From Dasania phycosphaerae (lineage in GTDB: Bacteria > Pseudomonadota > Gammaproteobacteria > Pseudomonadales > Dasaniaceae), in assembly GCF_026891035.1 (NCBI RefSeq), contig NZ_JAPTGG010000010.1:62001-126000 (forward strand): 64,000 bases of DNA, in the 5' to 3' direction. Below the pieces are notes generated by a model that did not search any database, had not been told where the DNA came from, and saw only the letters and a list, made by a program, of their open reading frames with translations. Position numbers and translations under genes: made by a program. Of this stretch, positions 8,019-15,045 are shown in pieces (position 1 is the first letter of the stretch; every line of letters starts with the position of its first letter).

Positions 8019-8807
8019 TTACATAATGGCCAATTTGCTGTTGGGCATATCGGTCACCACCATGCAACCGGGGCTGTGGGTAATACAGAAAGGTGGCTTA
8101 GCCTGCGCTATGGCCTCTTGCGGCGTTACACCACAGGCCGTAAAGACGGGCACTTCACCCGCTTTAATGGTGACAGGGTCGCCAAAGTCAGTCTTGTTTA
8201 TATCGGCTATGCCTATAGCGGCCGGGTCACCAAAATGTATAGGTGCGCCATGCACTGAGGGGAAGCGGCTGCAAATTTGTATCATGCGTATGGCATCCGC
8301 CGGCTTAAAGGGGCGCATGCTCACCACGGTGTTACCGCTAAAACGGCCTGCGGGCTTACAGGCTACATTGGTGCGGTACATAGGCACGTTAACGCCTTCG
8401 GCGATATTGCGTATTTCTAAGCCATCGGCAATTAGCGCCTCTTCAAAAGAGAAAGAGCAGCCAATTAAAAAGGTCACTAGGTCATCGCGCCAGTAATCTT
8501 TAATATCGGTGACTTCGTCCGTCATCACGCCATCATTCCAGATGCGGTACTGTGGCACATCACTGCGTATATCAAAATCCTTGCCAGCCTCAGGCAGGTG
8601 GTAAGCACCAGCCTCTGGCGCAACCGCAATAACAGGGCAGGGCTTGGGGTTGCTCTGGGCAAACATTAAAAAGTCTTGCGCCCAGTCTTTGGGCAAGATC
8701 ACTACATTGGCCTGTACAAAACCGGTGCATAAACCCGAGGTATTGCTGGTGTGCTCACCGCTGCGAATCTTTTGACGCAGCGCATAAGGCGTTAAATCTG
8801 CTGACAT
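8019..8807 (-). CDS. DUF1445 / YcsI family protein, D-glutamate cyclase N-terminal-domain type
   Basis: 262 residues from the preferred start. Motifs include RSGEHTSNTSGLCTGFVQAN near the N-terminus, FLIGCSFSFEEALIADGLEIR, NVPMYRTNVACKPAGRFSG, HGAPIHFGDPAAIGI and FCITHSPGCMVVTD at the C-terminus. DUF1445 is the N-terminal half of animal D-glutamate cyclase, and its Bacillus homologue ycsI sits in the 5-oxoprolinase operon. The open frame extends six codons upstream to 8825, but the ribosome binding site AAGAGAGG lies inside that extension, seven bases before the ATG at 8807, so 8807 is the likely start. It heads the pxpABC-DUF4392 operon. Older annotation calls it a putative hydro-lyase. Confidence 0.9.
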   Translation of the reverse strand: MSADLTPYALRQKIRSGEHTSNTSGLCTGFVQANVVILPKDWAQDFLMFAQSNPKPCPVIAVAPEAGAYHLPEAGKDFDIRSDVPQYRIWNDGVMTDEVTDIKDYWRDDLVTFLIGCSFSFEEALIADGLEIRNIAEGVNVPMYRTNVACKPAGRFSGNTVVSMRPFKPADAIRMIQICSRFPSVHGAPIHFGDPAAIGIADINKTDFGDPVTIKAGEVPVFTACGVTPQEAIAQAKPPFCITHSPGCMVVTDMPNSKLAIM

Positions 8808-8845
8808 ATAAAACCTCTCTTTCATTCTGTTTACTGCGCCGACAG

Positions 8846-8956
8846 CTAGCCGCTCACACCATTATTAAAGGGTGTCAGGTTGCCAAATATCAGGGGTAGC
8901 AGTAACAGAGCCAGGAAAATCAGGGCCGAATTATATAGGATTTTGCCGTTTTGCAC
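8846..8956 (-). CDS. Possible 36-residue single-span membrane peptide
   Basis: A short frame starting at GTG and ending in TAG, 38 bases before the DUF1445 start. The product has one strongly hydrophobic stretch (ALIFLALLLLPLIFGNL) after a short polar N-terminus (QNGKILYNS). An AAGG immediately touches the GTG, which is closer than a normal ribosome binding site, and an in-frame stop lies three codons upstream. It may be a real small protein in the 5-oxoproline operon leader, the remnant of a permease C-terminus, or chance. I do not recognise it. Confidence 0.3.
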   Translation of the reverse strand: MQNGKILYNSALIFLALLLLPLIFGNLTPFNNGVSG

Positions 8957-9104
8957 CTTAATTTAAGCGATTATTTTTACTGCAACAGACGCCTATAAGC
9001 ACACGTTTTTTAGCACATACAGGGCTTTCCGCTGTAATCAGAGCAAAAATTATGCACATGCACTGGCAAACGTACGGCAAACGTCACAATGCTCAACCAC
9101 AAAA

Positions 9105-9132
9105 AAGCCCCGCACATTGCTGAGCGGGGCTT
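9105..9132 (-). terminator. Intrinsic terminator of the LamG gene
   Basis: AAGCCCCGC and GCGGGGCTT form a perfect 9-bp stem with a 10-base loop, followed on the minus strand by TTTT. The rest of 8957-9104 holds the presumed promoter region of the 5-oxoproline operon, in which I see no clear box. Confidence 0.85.
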
Positions 9133-9169
9133 ACTAAGGGATTACCCCTCTCGTACATACATCAATAAA

Positions 9170-10393
9170 CTACTTAGCACACATGGCAAAAGCCTGACTT
9201 GTTGCACACTCCATCTGTACCGTCCAGCCATTGCCAGACTTTTTGCTATTAATGACATAACGATATTCAGGGATACAGCCGCAAGTATTCGCCAATTGAT
9301 GGCCACCAGATATAACAGTGTAATCTGACGGGCAAGTCGCCACCGACGAACCACTACATGCAGACTCAACACCCGTCACCTGAATAATCTGTGAGAAATT
9401 CCCATCATCCCCCTTATCCCCTTTTGCACCAGAGGCTGCGATGGGCAAATTAATCGTATCTGTACTGCTTGCCGTAGCATCAGAGACTGTCAGCGTCACG
9501 GTGTAAGTACCTGGAGCCAGATCATTAACCAAGACCTTTTCTCCATACCTAGCAGAAGCCTCGCCTAATATTTGCCACTGATAAGTCAGCGCGTCTCCAT
9601 CAGCATCTGAGGACTGCGAGCCATCCAGCTGCTGATTTCCATTGCTATCTACAGAAGCTCCAGCTACAGCAATCGGCGCTGTATTATTCGGCTGCGGGGG
9701 AACACCTTGATAGAGGTCAGCAACTTCGGCACTTGTCAAAGCAACTCCATAAATTTGGACATCATCAATAAAACCAGTAAAGTTTGATGACCCATTAACA
9801 GTTCCTATATAAAGCGGCTGCCCAGTGGATATAAGATCTCCTGAAGCACCATAACTTTCCGCTATAAACTGCCCATCAACATAGAACTTAGCTACAGCGC
9901 CATCATAGGTCGCCACAGCATGATGCCAAGTATTTAAAGGAGGGCTAACATCCAGCCAGCCAAGAGTGCCGATATCCCCCCCCTGTGCAAACATACTGGT
10001 AAAGATCGCTGTACCACCGTTTTCAGCCCCCATTCTAATTTCCCAGCTCGACCCGCTGTAATACCCATTATTAACAATAGCCTGATATCCAGCAGACCCT
10101 GTGCGCATATACCATACACTTACTGTTAGCTTGTCGCCCCAATGATAATTCTCCAATGAGCTCACACTAATACCAGAACTACCGTCAAAGTAATACGCAC
10201 TATCTGTATTCCCATGCCTATCTGTAGAGATCGTAGCCCCATTGACTATGCCATGATGACCATTCCCACTGTGATCATTGGCATCACCCGAAAAAGGGTA
10301 ATCCGCAATAAGGTCAGCTGCTGTATAAGCCTGAGCAGAGCCCGCCGCAAGACTCAACACCACTACACATAACTTTAAATATTGTCGATACAT
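9170..10393 (-). CDS. Secreted LamG-domain protein with PKD-like and collagen-like segments
   Basis: 407 residues from the preferred start. A signal peptide (MYRQYLKLCVVVLSLAAGSAQA) is followed by a concanavalin A-like LamG domain (about 30-220, with YPFSGDANDHSGNGHHG, WHHAVATYDG, FYVDG and GFIDDVQIYGVAL), a PKD-like domain (about 235-320, DGSQSSDADGDALTYQW and GTYTVTLTVSD), a short collagen-like GAKGDKGDDG, and a Cys-rich tail of about 70 residues (CPSDYTVISGG, NGWTVQMECA). The frame is open to 10411, but GGAG lies 9 bases before the ATG at 10393. The layout suggests export and binding of a carbohydrate or surface; no catalytic site is seen. AT-richer than its neighbours. Confidence 0.8.
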   Translation of the reverse strand: MYRQYLKLCVVVLSLAAGSAQAYTAADLIADYPFSGDANDHSGNGHHGIVNGATISTDRHGNTDSAYYFDGSSGISVSSLENYHWGDKLTVSVWYMRTGSAGYQAIVNNGYYSGSSWEIRMGAENGGTAIFTSMFAQGGDIGTLGWLDVSPPLNTWHHAVATYDGAVAKFYVDGQFIAESYGASGDLISTGQPLYIGTVNGSSNFTGFIDDVQIYGVALTSAEVADLYQGVPPQPNNTAPIAVAGASVDSNGNQQLDGSQSSDADGDALTYQWQILGEASARYGEKVLVNDLAPGTYTVTLTVSDATASSTDTINLPIAASGAKGDKGDDGNFSQIIQVTGVESACSGSSVATCPSDYTVISGGHQLANTCGCIPEYRYVINSKKSGNGWTVQMECATSQAFAMCAK

Positions 10394-10438
10394 CCTAAAT
10401 AACTCCATCATTTATCAACTTTGTATTATTTTTGTAAG

Positions 10439-10461
10439 GCATAAAAATTAATTTTTTATGC
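10439..10461. repeat. Inverted repeat in the leader of the LamG gene
   Basis: GCATAAAAATT and AATTTTTTATGC pair with one bulged T, about 45 bases upstream of the LamG start. The wider gap 10394-10769 is AT-rich and otherwise holds only the groEL terminator. Confidence 0.45.
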
Positions 10462-10686
10462 TTGTTGAGCATATCCAATAAATAGCATCAGATGAAGCTA
10501 TGTTTTGATGGGATCAGATATAAACTTTAATCACAGAAATAAAACCGTTGATTAAACCAACTTAAGCTCAATCAACTCCCCCATAAAAGTCACAGAGCAC
10601 AGATAAAAATGGAACCGCATGACAGAGTAAATTCCTACCCATCACATAAAATAAGTCCCCTGCCCTAAACACAAATATATAGACAT

Positions 10687-10721
10687 AAAAAAACCCCATA
10701 CTCTCGCAAGTACAGGGTTTT
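10687..10721 (-). terminator. Intrinsic terminator of groEL
   Basis: AAAACCC..TACT and AGTA..GGGTTTT pair around CTCGCA, with a run of T on the minus strand after the stem. Located about 50 bases past the groEL stop. Confidence 0.7.
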
Positions 10722-10769
10722 AAAAACAACTAGGCAGGCCGCGTTAGCGGCCAAACATAGTGGCGATGA

Positions 10770-12416
10770 TTACATCATGCCGCCCATGCCGCCCATACCA
10801 CCCATGCCGCCCATATCAGGCATTGCTGGGCCAGCGTTGTCTTCTACGGCATCACACACCATCGCTTCGGTAGTGATCATCAAGCCAGCTACGGAACCTG
10901 CTGCCTGTAAGGCTGTACGGGTTACTTTCGCGGGATCTAGGATACCCATAGCGATCATATCGCCGTATTCGCCAGTACCAGCATTGTAACCAAAGTTACC
11001 TTCGCCAGACTTAACTTTATCCAATACTACTGAAGCCTCATCGCCCGCATTGGTAACGATTTGACGTAGAGGTGATTCCATTGCGCGACGCGCCAAGTTT
11101 ATACCTACGGTTTGATCTTCGTTAGCACCGGTCAGGCCGTCGATGGCTTGTAAGGCGCGAACCAAGGCAACACCGCCGCCAGGTACTACACCCTCTTCTA
11201 CCGCAGCGCGAGTTGCGTGCAAGGCATCTTCAACACGGGCTTTCTTCTCTTTCATTTCCATTTCAGTGGCAGCGCCTACTTTGATAACGGCAACACCGCC
11301 AGCAAGTTTGGCAACACGCTCTTGTAGCTTCTCACGATCGTAGTCAGAAGAAGTCGCTTCCATTTGTACGCGAATTTCTGCAACGCGAGCCTGGATAGCC
11401 TCAGCCTGACCAGCACCATCTACAATCACGGTGTTTTCTTTGTCTAGGGTGATGCGCTTGGCAGAACCTAGGTGCTCAAGAGTCGCAGACTCTAAATCTA
11501 GGCCCAGCTCCTCAGTGATTACCGTACCGCCAGTTAGGATAGCGATATCTTCTAACATAGCTTTACGACGGTCGCCAAAGCCAGGCGCTTTACACGCTGC
11601 AACTTTAACAATACCGCGCATATTGTTAACTACCAAGGTTGCCAAGGCTTCGCCTTCTACATCTTCAGCGATGATGATTAATGGGCGAGAGGCTTTAGCC
11701 ACTTGCTCTAACAAGGGCAGCAATTCACGGATGTTTGAGATTTTCTTGTCTACCAACAAGATGAACGGAGAGTCGTGCTCGGCGCTCATGTTTTCAGTGT
11801 TAGTGACGAAGTAAGGAGAAAGGTAACCGCGGTCAAACTGCATACCTTCAACGATGTCTAGTTCGTTTTCTAAACTGGTGCCTTCTTCTACAGTGATAAC
11901 ACCTTCTTTACCGACTTTTTCCATCGCTTCAGCAATAATGTCACCCACTTGGCTATCACTGTTAGCAGAGATGGTACCTACTTGGGCAATCGCTTTGCTG
12001 TCAGCACAGGGCTCAGCCATTTCACGAATTTTAATAACCGCAGCAGCAACAGCTTGATCTATACCGCGCTTAAGATCCATAGGGTTCATGCCAGCGGCAA
12101 CGGCTTTTAAACCTTCGTTAACCACTGATTGCGCCAATACAGTCGCAGTGGTAGTACCGTCACCGGCGTCGTCAGAAGCTTTAGAGGCAACTTCTTTCAA
12201 CATTTGCGCGCCCATGTTTTCTAGCTTGTCTTTCAGCTCAATTTCTTTCGCAACTGAAACACCATCTTTAGTCACCGTAGGGGCACCAAACGACTTATCT
12301 AAAACTACGTTACGACCCTTGGGGCCTAAAGTTGCCTTAACGGCATCTGCCAAAATATTTACACCAGTAAGCATTTTCTGGCGAGCTTCATTACCAAATT
12401 TTACTTCTTTAGCCAT
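10770..12416 (-). CDS. groEL: Chaperonin GroEL (Hsp60)
   Basis: 548 residues from MAKEVKFGNEARQKM. It forms the double-ring ATP-dependent folding chamber with GroES. Present are the N-terminal VKATLGPKGRNVVLDKSFG, the nucleotide-binding DGTTTATVLAQ, the apical domain, the VVPGGGVALVRA motif and the Gly-Gly-Met C-terminal tail. The frame extends five codons upstream to 12431, but AAGGAA lies seven bases before the ATG at 12416 and family members begin with MA-K. It follows groES after 83 bases in a classical groESL operon driven by the sigma-32 promoter upstream of groES. Only one groEL copy is seen here. Confidence 0.98.
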   Translation of the reverse strand: MAKEVKFGNEARQKMLTGVNILADAVKATLGPKGRNVVLDKSFGAPTVTKDGVSVAKEIELKDKLENMGAQMLKEVASKASDDAGDGTTTATVLAQSVVNEGLKAVAAGMNPMDLKRGIDQAVAAAVIKIREMAEPCADSKAIAQVGTISANSDSQVGDIIAEAMEKVGKEGVITVEEGTSLENELDIVEGMQFDRGYLSPYFVTNTENMSAEHDSPFILLVDKKISNIRELLPLLEQVAKASRPLIIIAEDVEGEALATLVVNNMRGIVKVAACKAPGFGDRRKAMLEDIAILTGGTVITEELGLDLESATLEHLGSAKRITLDKENTVIVDGAGQAEAIQARVAEIRVQMEATSSDYDREKLQERVAKLAGGVAVIKVGAATEMEMKEKKARVEDALHATRAAVEEGVVPGGGVALVRALQAIDGLTGANEDQTVGINLARRAMESPLRQIVTNAGDEASVVLDKVKSGEGNFGYNAGTGEYGDMIAMGILDPAKVTRTALQAAGSVAGLMITTEAMVCDAVEDNAGPAMPDMGGMGGMGGMGGMM

Positions 12417-12499
12417 GACTATTTCCTTCAATTATCTTGCTAGTAGCTACTCTAAGCACGTTGCGAGAGCAGCCTGTTCAAACCGATTAGCGTGGCTTA

Positions 12500-12790
12500 T
12501 TAAGCTATCACACCAAAAATTTCGCCTTCGCTCATGATGATTAACTCTTCACCATCAACGTTAACAGTGTTGTTGCCAGCGTAGGGGCCAAAGATAATTT
12601 GGTCGCCAACTTTTACTGATAAAGCGCGCACTTCACCGTTATCTAATACCTTGCCTTCACCTACAGCAACAACCTCACCTTGATTGGGCTTTTCTTTAGC
12701 CGAACCAGACAAAATAATACCGCCAGCTGACGTGGCCTCTTCTTCTTTGCGACGAACAACAACGCGGTCATATAAGGGACGAATATTCAT
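12500..12790 (-). CDS. groES: Co-chaperonin GroES (Hsp10)
   Basis: 96 residues beginning MNIRPLYDRVVVRR, the family start, with GGIILSGSAKEKPNQGEVVAVG (mobile loop region) and GDQIIFGPYAGNN. It caps the GroEL ring. The frame remains open to 12883, but the extra 31 residues cover the promoter and leader and are not coding. The ribosome binding site GGAGAAG precedes the ATG at 12790. First gene of groESL. Confidence 0.98.
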   Translation of the reverse strand: MNIRPLYDRVVVRRKEEEATSAGGIILSGSAKEKPNQGEVVAVGEGKVLDNGEVRALSVKVGDQIIFGPYAGNNTVNVDGEELIIMSEGEIFGVIA

Positions 12791-12856
12791 TTTGGCACTT
12801 CTCCAAAAACTATAATTATCTAATTTAATAAGGCCGGGCGACCCGGGATGTCTGGG

Positions 12857-12884
12857 ATATGGGGCCAGCCGGATTGACTTCAAG
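12857..12884 (-). promoter_or_regulatory. Sigma-32 (heat-shock) promoter of groESL
   Basis: On the minus strand CTTGAA (-35, 12879-12884), 14 bases, then CCCCATAT (-10, 12857-12864). This matches the RpoH consensus CTTGAA / CCCCATNT closely and sits 67 bases before the groES start codon. No CIRCE inverted repeat is seen. Confidence 0.88.
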
Positions 12885-12942
12885 GCCCCAGGGCAAAAAA
12901 TTGTTAAAAAAACGGCATAAAGGGGTAAATAAGCAGGGCTGG

Positions 12943-13440
12943 CTAGTCCTCGCGGCGATACTCCCCCTCTATAGTGGTGTTGTGCGAGCCTGGCACCTCA
13001 CGCTGCACCTCCGCCTTAGGGCCAGCGGGACGAGGCCCGGCCTGCCCCTGCGAGCTATAACTAAAACTGGCATAACCACTACCGCCCGCCATAACCCCCT
13101 TGCGTATAAGATGCTCTATAGCCCAGCCACGAGTTAGCGGTAACAAGCATAAAAAACCCAGCGCATCTGTAATAAAGCCTGGGGTTAGTAATAGCGCGCC
13201 ACCCACCGCCAGTACTATGCCCGACAACATCTCTTTAATAGGGATCTCACCCTGGGCCATACGCTGATTGGCCCGCAGCAAGGTATCCAAGCCCTGTTTA
13301 CGTAACAAGCCCGCCCCAATAATGGCCGTCAACAACACCAAGGCCACCGTGTTGAGGCCGCCTATATGATCCCCCACCTCGATAAGCAACATGATTTCGG
13401 CAATGGGAATAAGTACAAACAGAAAAAATAGAATACGCAT
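12943..13440 (-). CDS. fxsA: FxsA family membrane protein
   Basis: 165 residues. Three to four hydrophobic segments lie in the first 105 residues (MRILFFLFVLIPIAEIMLLIEVG, TVALVLLTAIIGAGLLRKQG, MLSGIVLAVGGALLLTPGFITDALGFLCLLP), followed by a hydrophilic tail. The pattern and the position just upstream of groES are those of FxsA, known in E. coli for relieving F-plasmid exclusion of phage T7; its normal cell role is unclear. The C-terminal tail from about 120 is low complexity (SYSSQGQAGPRPAGPKAE). Probably separately transcribed from groESL. Confidence 0.9.
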   Translation of the reverse strand: MRILFFLFVLIPIAEIMLLIEVGDHIGGLNTVALVLLTAIIGAGLLRKQGLDTLLRANQRMAQGEIPIKEMLSGIVLAVGGALLLTPGFITDALGFLCLLPLTRGWAIEHLIRKGVMAGGSGYASFSYSSQGQAGPRPAGPKAEVQREVPGSHNTTIEGEYRRED

Positions 13441-13756
13441 GAAGAGCTCTGATTATTGAGTATGTGCATTAATATGGGGTTGCTCAGCAAAGTTTCAAGG
13501 GCATAGCCAAGGCCTGCCACAGCAGGCTTAGGCAGACACTACAGCGCTAACGTCTTTCGGCAATGACTGCGAGCTAACAACAGCGGCAGCAAAATGAAAA
13601 GCCTAGCGCACAGCCTTCCGACCCCAACTTAGCAATAGAAAGCTCTGGGTTAGTTCGCCAAAAAGCTGAGCAGTTTCGTCAATTGTCGCCTACTCTAAAC
13701 ACTGCAATAATGTCGACATTTTCACCCTCTGCAACACTTACCCAAAAGGTAGCAAC
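13441..13756. promoter_or_regulatory. Divergent intergenic region with a 12-bp palindrome
   Basis: The region separates fxsA (minus) and the SDR gene (plus). AATGTCGACATT at 13709-13720 is a perfect palindrome 36 bases before the SDR ATG and could be an operator. The SDR ribosome binding site AAAAGGT follows. I see no other supported element in these 316 bases. Confidence 0.4.
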
Positions 13757-14518
13757 ATGAATTTAAATAACAAAGTTATCGCCATTACCGGTGGCGGCCA
13801 AGGCTTAGGCCGCTCTATGGCGACATTATTGGCCAGTAAGGGCGCACGCCTGGCACTGATAGACCTCAACCAAGAAAAATTGAATGAAACCGCGCAACTG
13901 TGCAAAGACGCTGGCGGTGACGCGAAGGCTTATATAGCCAACGTCGCCAATGAAGAACAGGTAGTGGCAGCCTTTGCCACCATAGCCAGCGACTTTGGCC
14001 AGTTAGACGGCCTGATTAACAATGCCGGCATACTGCGCGATGGCATGCTGATTAAAGCCAAAGACGGCAAGGTAGAGAAAAAACTCAGCCTGGCCGAATG
14101 GCAAGCGGTGATAGACGTCAACCTCACCGGGGTCTTTTTGTGTGGCCGCGAAGCCGCCGAGCAAATGATAAAAACCGGCAGCAAAGGCGTGATTATTAAT
14201 ATCTCCAGCATCTCCCGCGCCGGTAACGTAGGCCAAACCAATTACTCTGCCGCGAAAGCAGGTGTTGCCGCCATGACGGTCACCTGGGCCAAGGAACTAG
14301 CCCGCTACGGCATACGCTCCGCCGCTGTGGCCCCCGGTTTTATCGCCACCGACATGGTCGCCAGCATGAAGCCAGAAGCACTGGAAAAATTCACCTCAGT
14401 AATCCCCGCCAAACGCCTAGGCGCACCGGAAGAAATCGCCGCAACCTGCCTCTATATTTTTGAGACCGATTATGTCAATGGCCGCGTGATAGAAATGGAT
14501 GGTGGTTTACGGCTGTAA
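13757..14518 (+). CDS. Short-chain dehydrogenase/reductase (FabG-like)
   Basis: 253 residues, classical SDR length. The Rossmann motif TGGGQGLGRSMA (about 11-22), the NNAG motif (LINNAGILRDGML), the catalytic Ser in NISSISRAG and the YSAAK active-site pair are all present. The NAD(P) substrate is probably a 3-oxoacyl or other hydroxy/keto compound. The annotation 3-oxoacyl-ACP reductase is common for this subgroup, but the gene is not near fatty-acid synthesis genes, so the true substrate is open. Single-gene unit with a good AAGG ribosome binding site. Confidence 0.9.
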   Translation: MNLNNKVIAITGGGQGLGRSMATLLASKGARLALIDLNQEKLNETAQLCKDAGGDAKAYIANVANEEQVVAAFATIASDFGQLDGLINNAGILRDGMLIKAKDGKVEKKLSLAEWQAVIDVNLTGVFLCGREAAEQMIKTGSKGVIINISSISRAGNVGQTNYSAAKAGVAAMTVTWAKELARYGIRSAAVAPGFIATDMVASMKPEALEKFTSVIPAKRLGAPEEIAATCLYIFETDYVNGRVIEMDGGLRL

Positions 14519-14521
14519 ATC

Positions 14522-14549
14522 AGCTACAAGCTACAAGCTACAAGCTACA
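14522..14549. repeat. Four tandem copies of a 7-bp unit (AGCTACA)
   Basis: Four exact copies of AGCTACA directly follow the SDR stop codon. A related GCTAGCTACAAA occurs at about 1308-1319 near copy 1 of the REP-like palindrome. Confidence 0.9.
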
Positions 14550-14557
14550 AGATGATG

Positions 14558-14583
14558 GTCACTCCGGCGCAGGCCGGAGTCCA
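14558..14583. repeat. REP-like intergenic palindrome, copy 2
   Basis: GTCACTCCGGC, a short loop, GCCGGAGTCCA. Same outer frame as the element at 1344-1370, and again close to AGCTACA and CTAG-rich sequence. Confidence 0.6.
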
Positions 14584-14634
14584 GCCCTTGCTATCGACTA
14601 GGAACTAGTGGCTAGAATCTATAGACTTCTTCCT

Positions 14635-14946
14635 ATGACTGAAATTTCCAATGCCCAAAAAATCTGGCTGGCGGTGCAGCAAATCCCTGCGGGTAAGGTG
14701 GCCACTTATGGCCAAGTGGCCGAGCTAGCCGGCATACCCGGCGCGGCTAGGCTGGTGGGCAATACCATGCACAAACTCCCCGCAGGCAGCCAACTGCCTT
14801 GGCACCGAGTGGTCAGCGCTCAAGGCAAACTCTCGTTGCCCGAAAACAGCAGCGGCTATCGCGAACAAAAGCTGCGCCTGGAAAGCGAAGGCATAGTCTT
14901 TAAGGGCCAGCGCATCCCTTTGGCTCACTACCGCTGGCAGCCCTAA
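14635..14946 (+). CDS. Alkyltransferase-like protein (ATL, MGMT-related DNA-binding protein)
   Basis: 103 residues from the ATG at 14635. The sequence follows the C-terminal domain of O6-alkylguanine-DNA alkyltransferases (GKVATYGQVAELAG, ARLVGNTMHKLP, then PWHRVVSAQGKLSL), but the acceptor cysteine of PCHRV is tryptophan (PWHRV). That is the mark of ATL proteins such as E. coli YbaZ, which bind O6-alkylguanine without repairing it and pass the lesion to nucleotide excision repair. A GTG start at 14608 would add nine residues unlike the family and lie in the repeat-rich spacer, so I prefer 14635, though neither start has a fully convincing ribosome binding site. Confidence 0.88.
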   Translation: MTEISNAQKIWLAVQQIPAGKVATYGQVAELAGIPGAARLVGNTMHKLPAGSQLPWHRVVSAQGKLSLPENSSGYREQKLRLESEGIVFKGQRIPLAHYRWQP

Positions 14947-15045
14947 GCAAGCGATCTATATCGGCAAACATCCTGCAGCCATAGCACGGTGAATTCTGTG
15001 CTAAAATCTCGCCCCCTACAGACCGCAGCCATAACAGCTATCGCC

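Noticed and set aside
9142..9372. 76-residue minus-strand frame overlapping the LamG C-terminus
   Set aside because: Shadow frame within the LamG gene; the Cys-rich LamG tail is the supported reading.
10777..10830. Short repeats at the groEL 3' end
   Set aside because: They encode the normal Gly-Gly-Met tail of GroEL.
11431..11814. 127-residue plus-strand frame inside groEL
   Set aside because: Antisense shadow of a highly conserved gene; Ser/Arg-rich composition mirrors groEL codons.
12791..12883. N-terminal extension of groES
   Set aside because: It would translate the leader and the sigma-32 -10 element; the family start and ribosome binding site are at 12790.
14522..14549. Tandem repeat as a CRISPR array
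   Set aside because: Units are 7 bp with no spacers and there are no cas genes.
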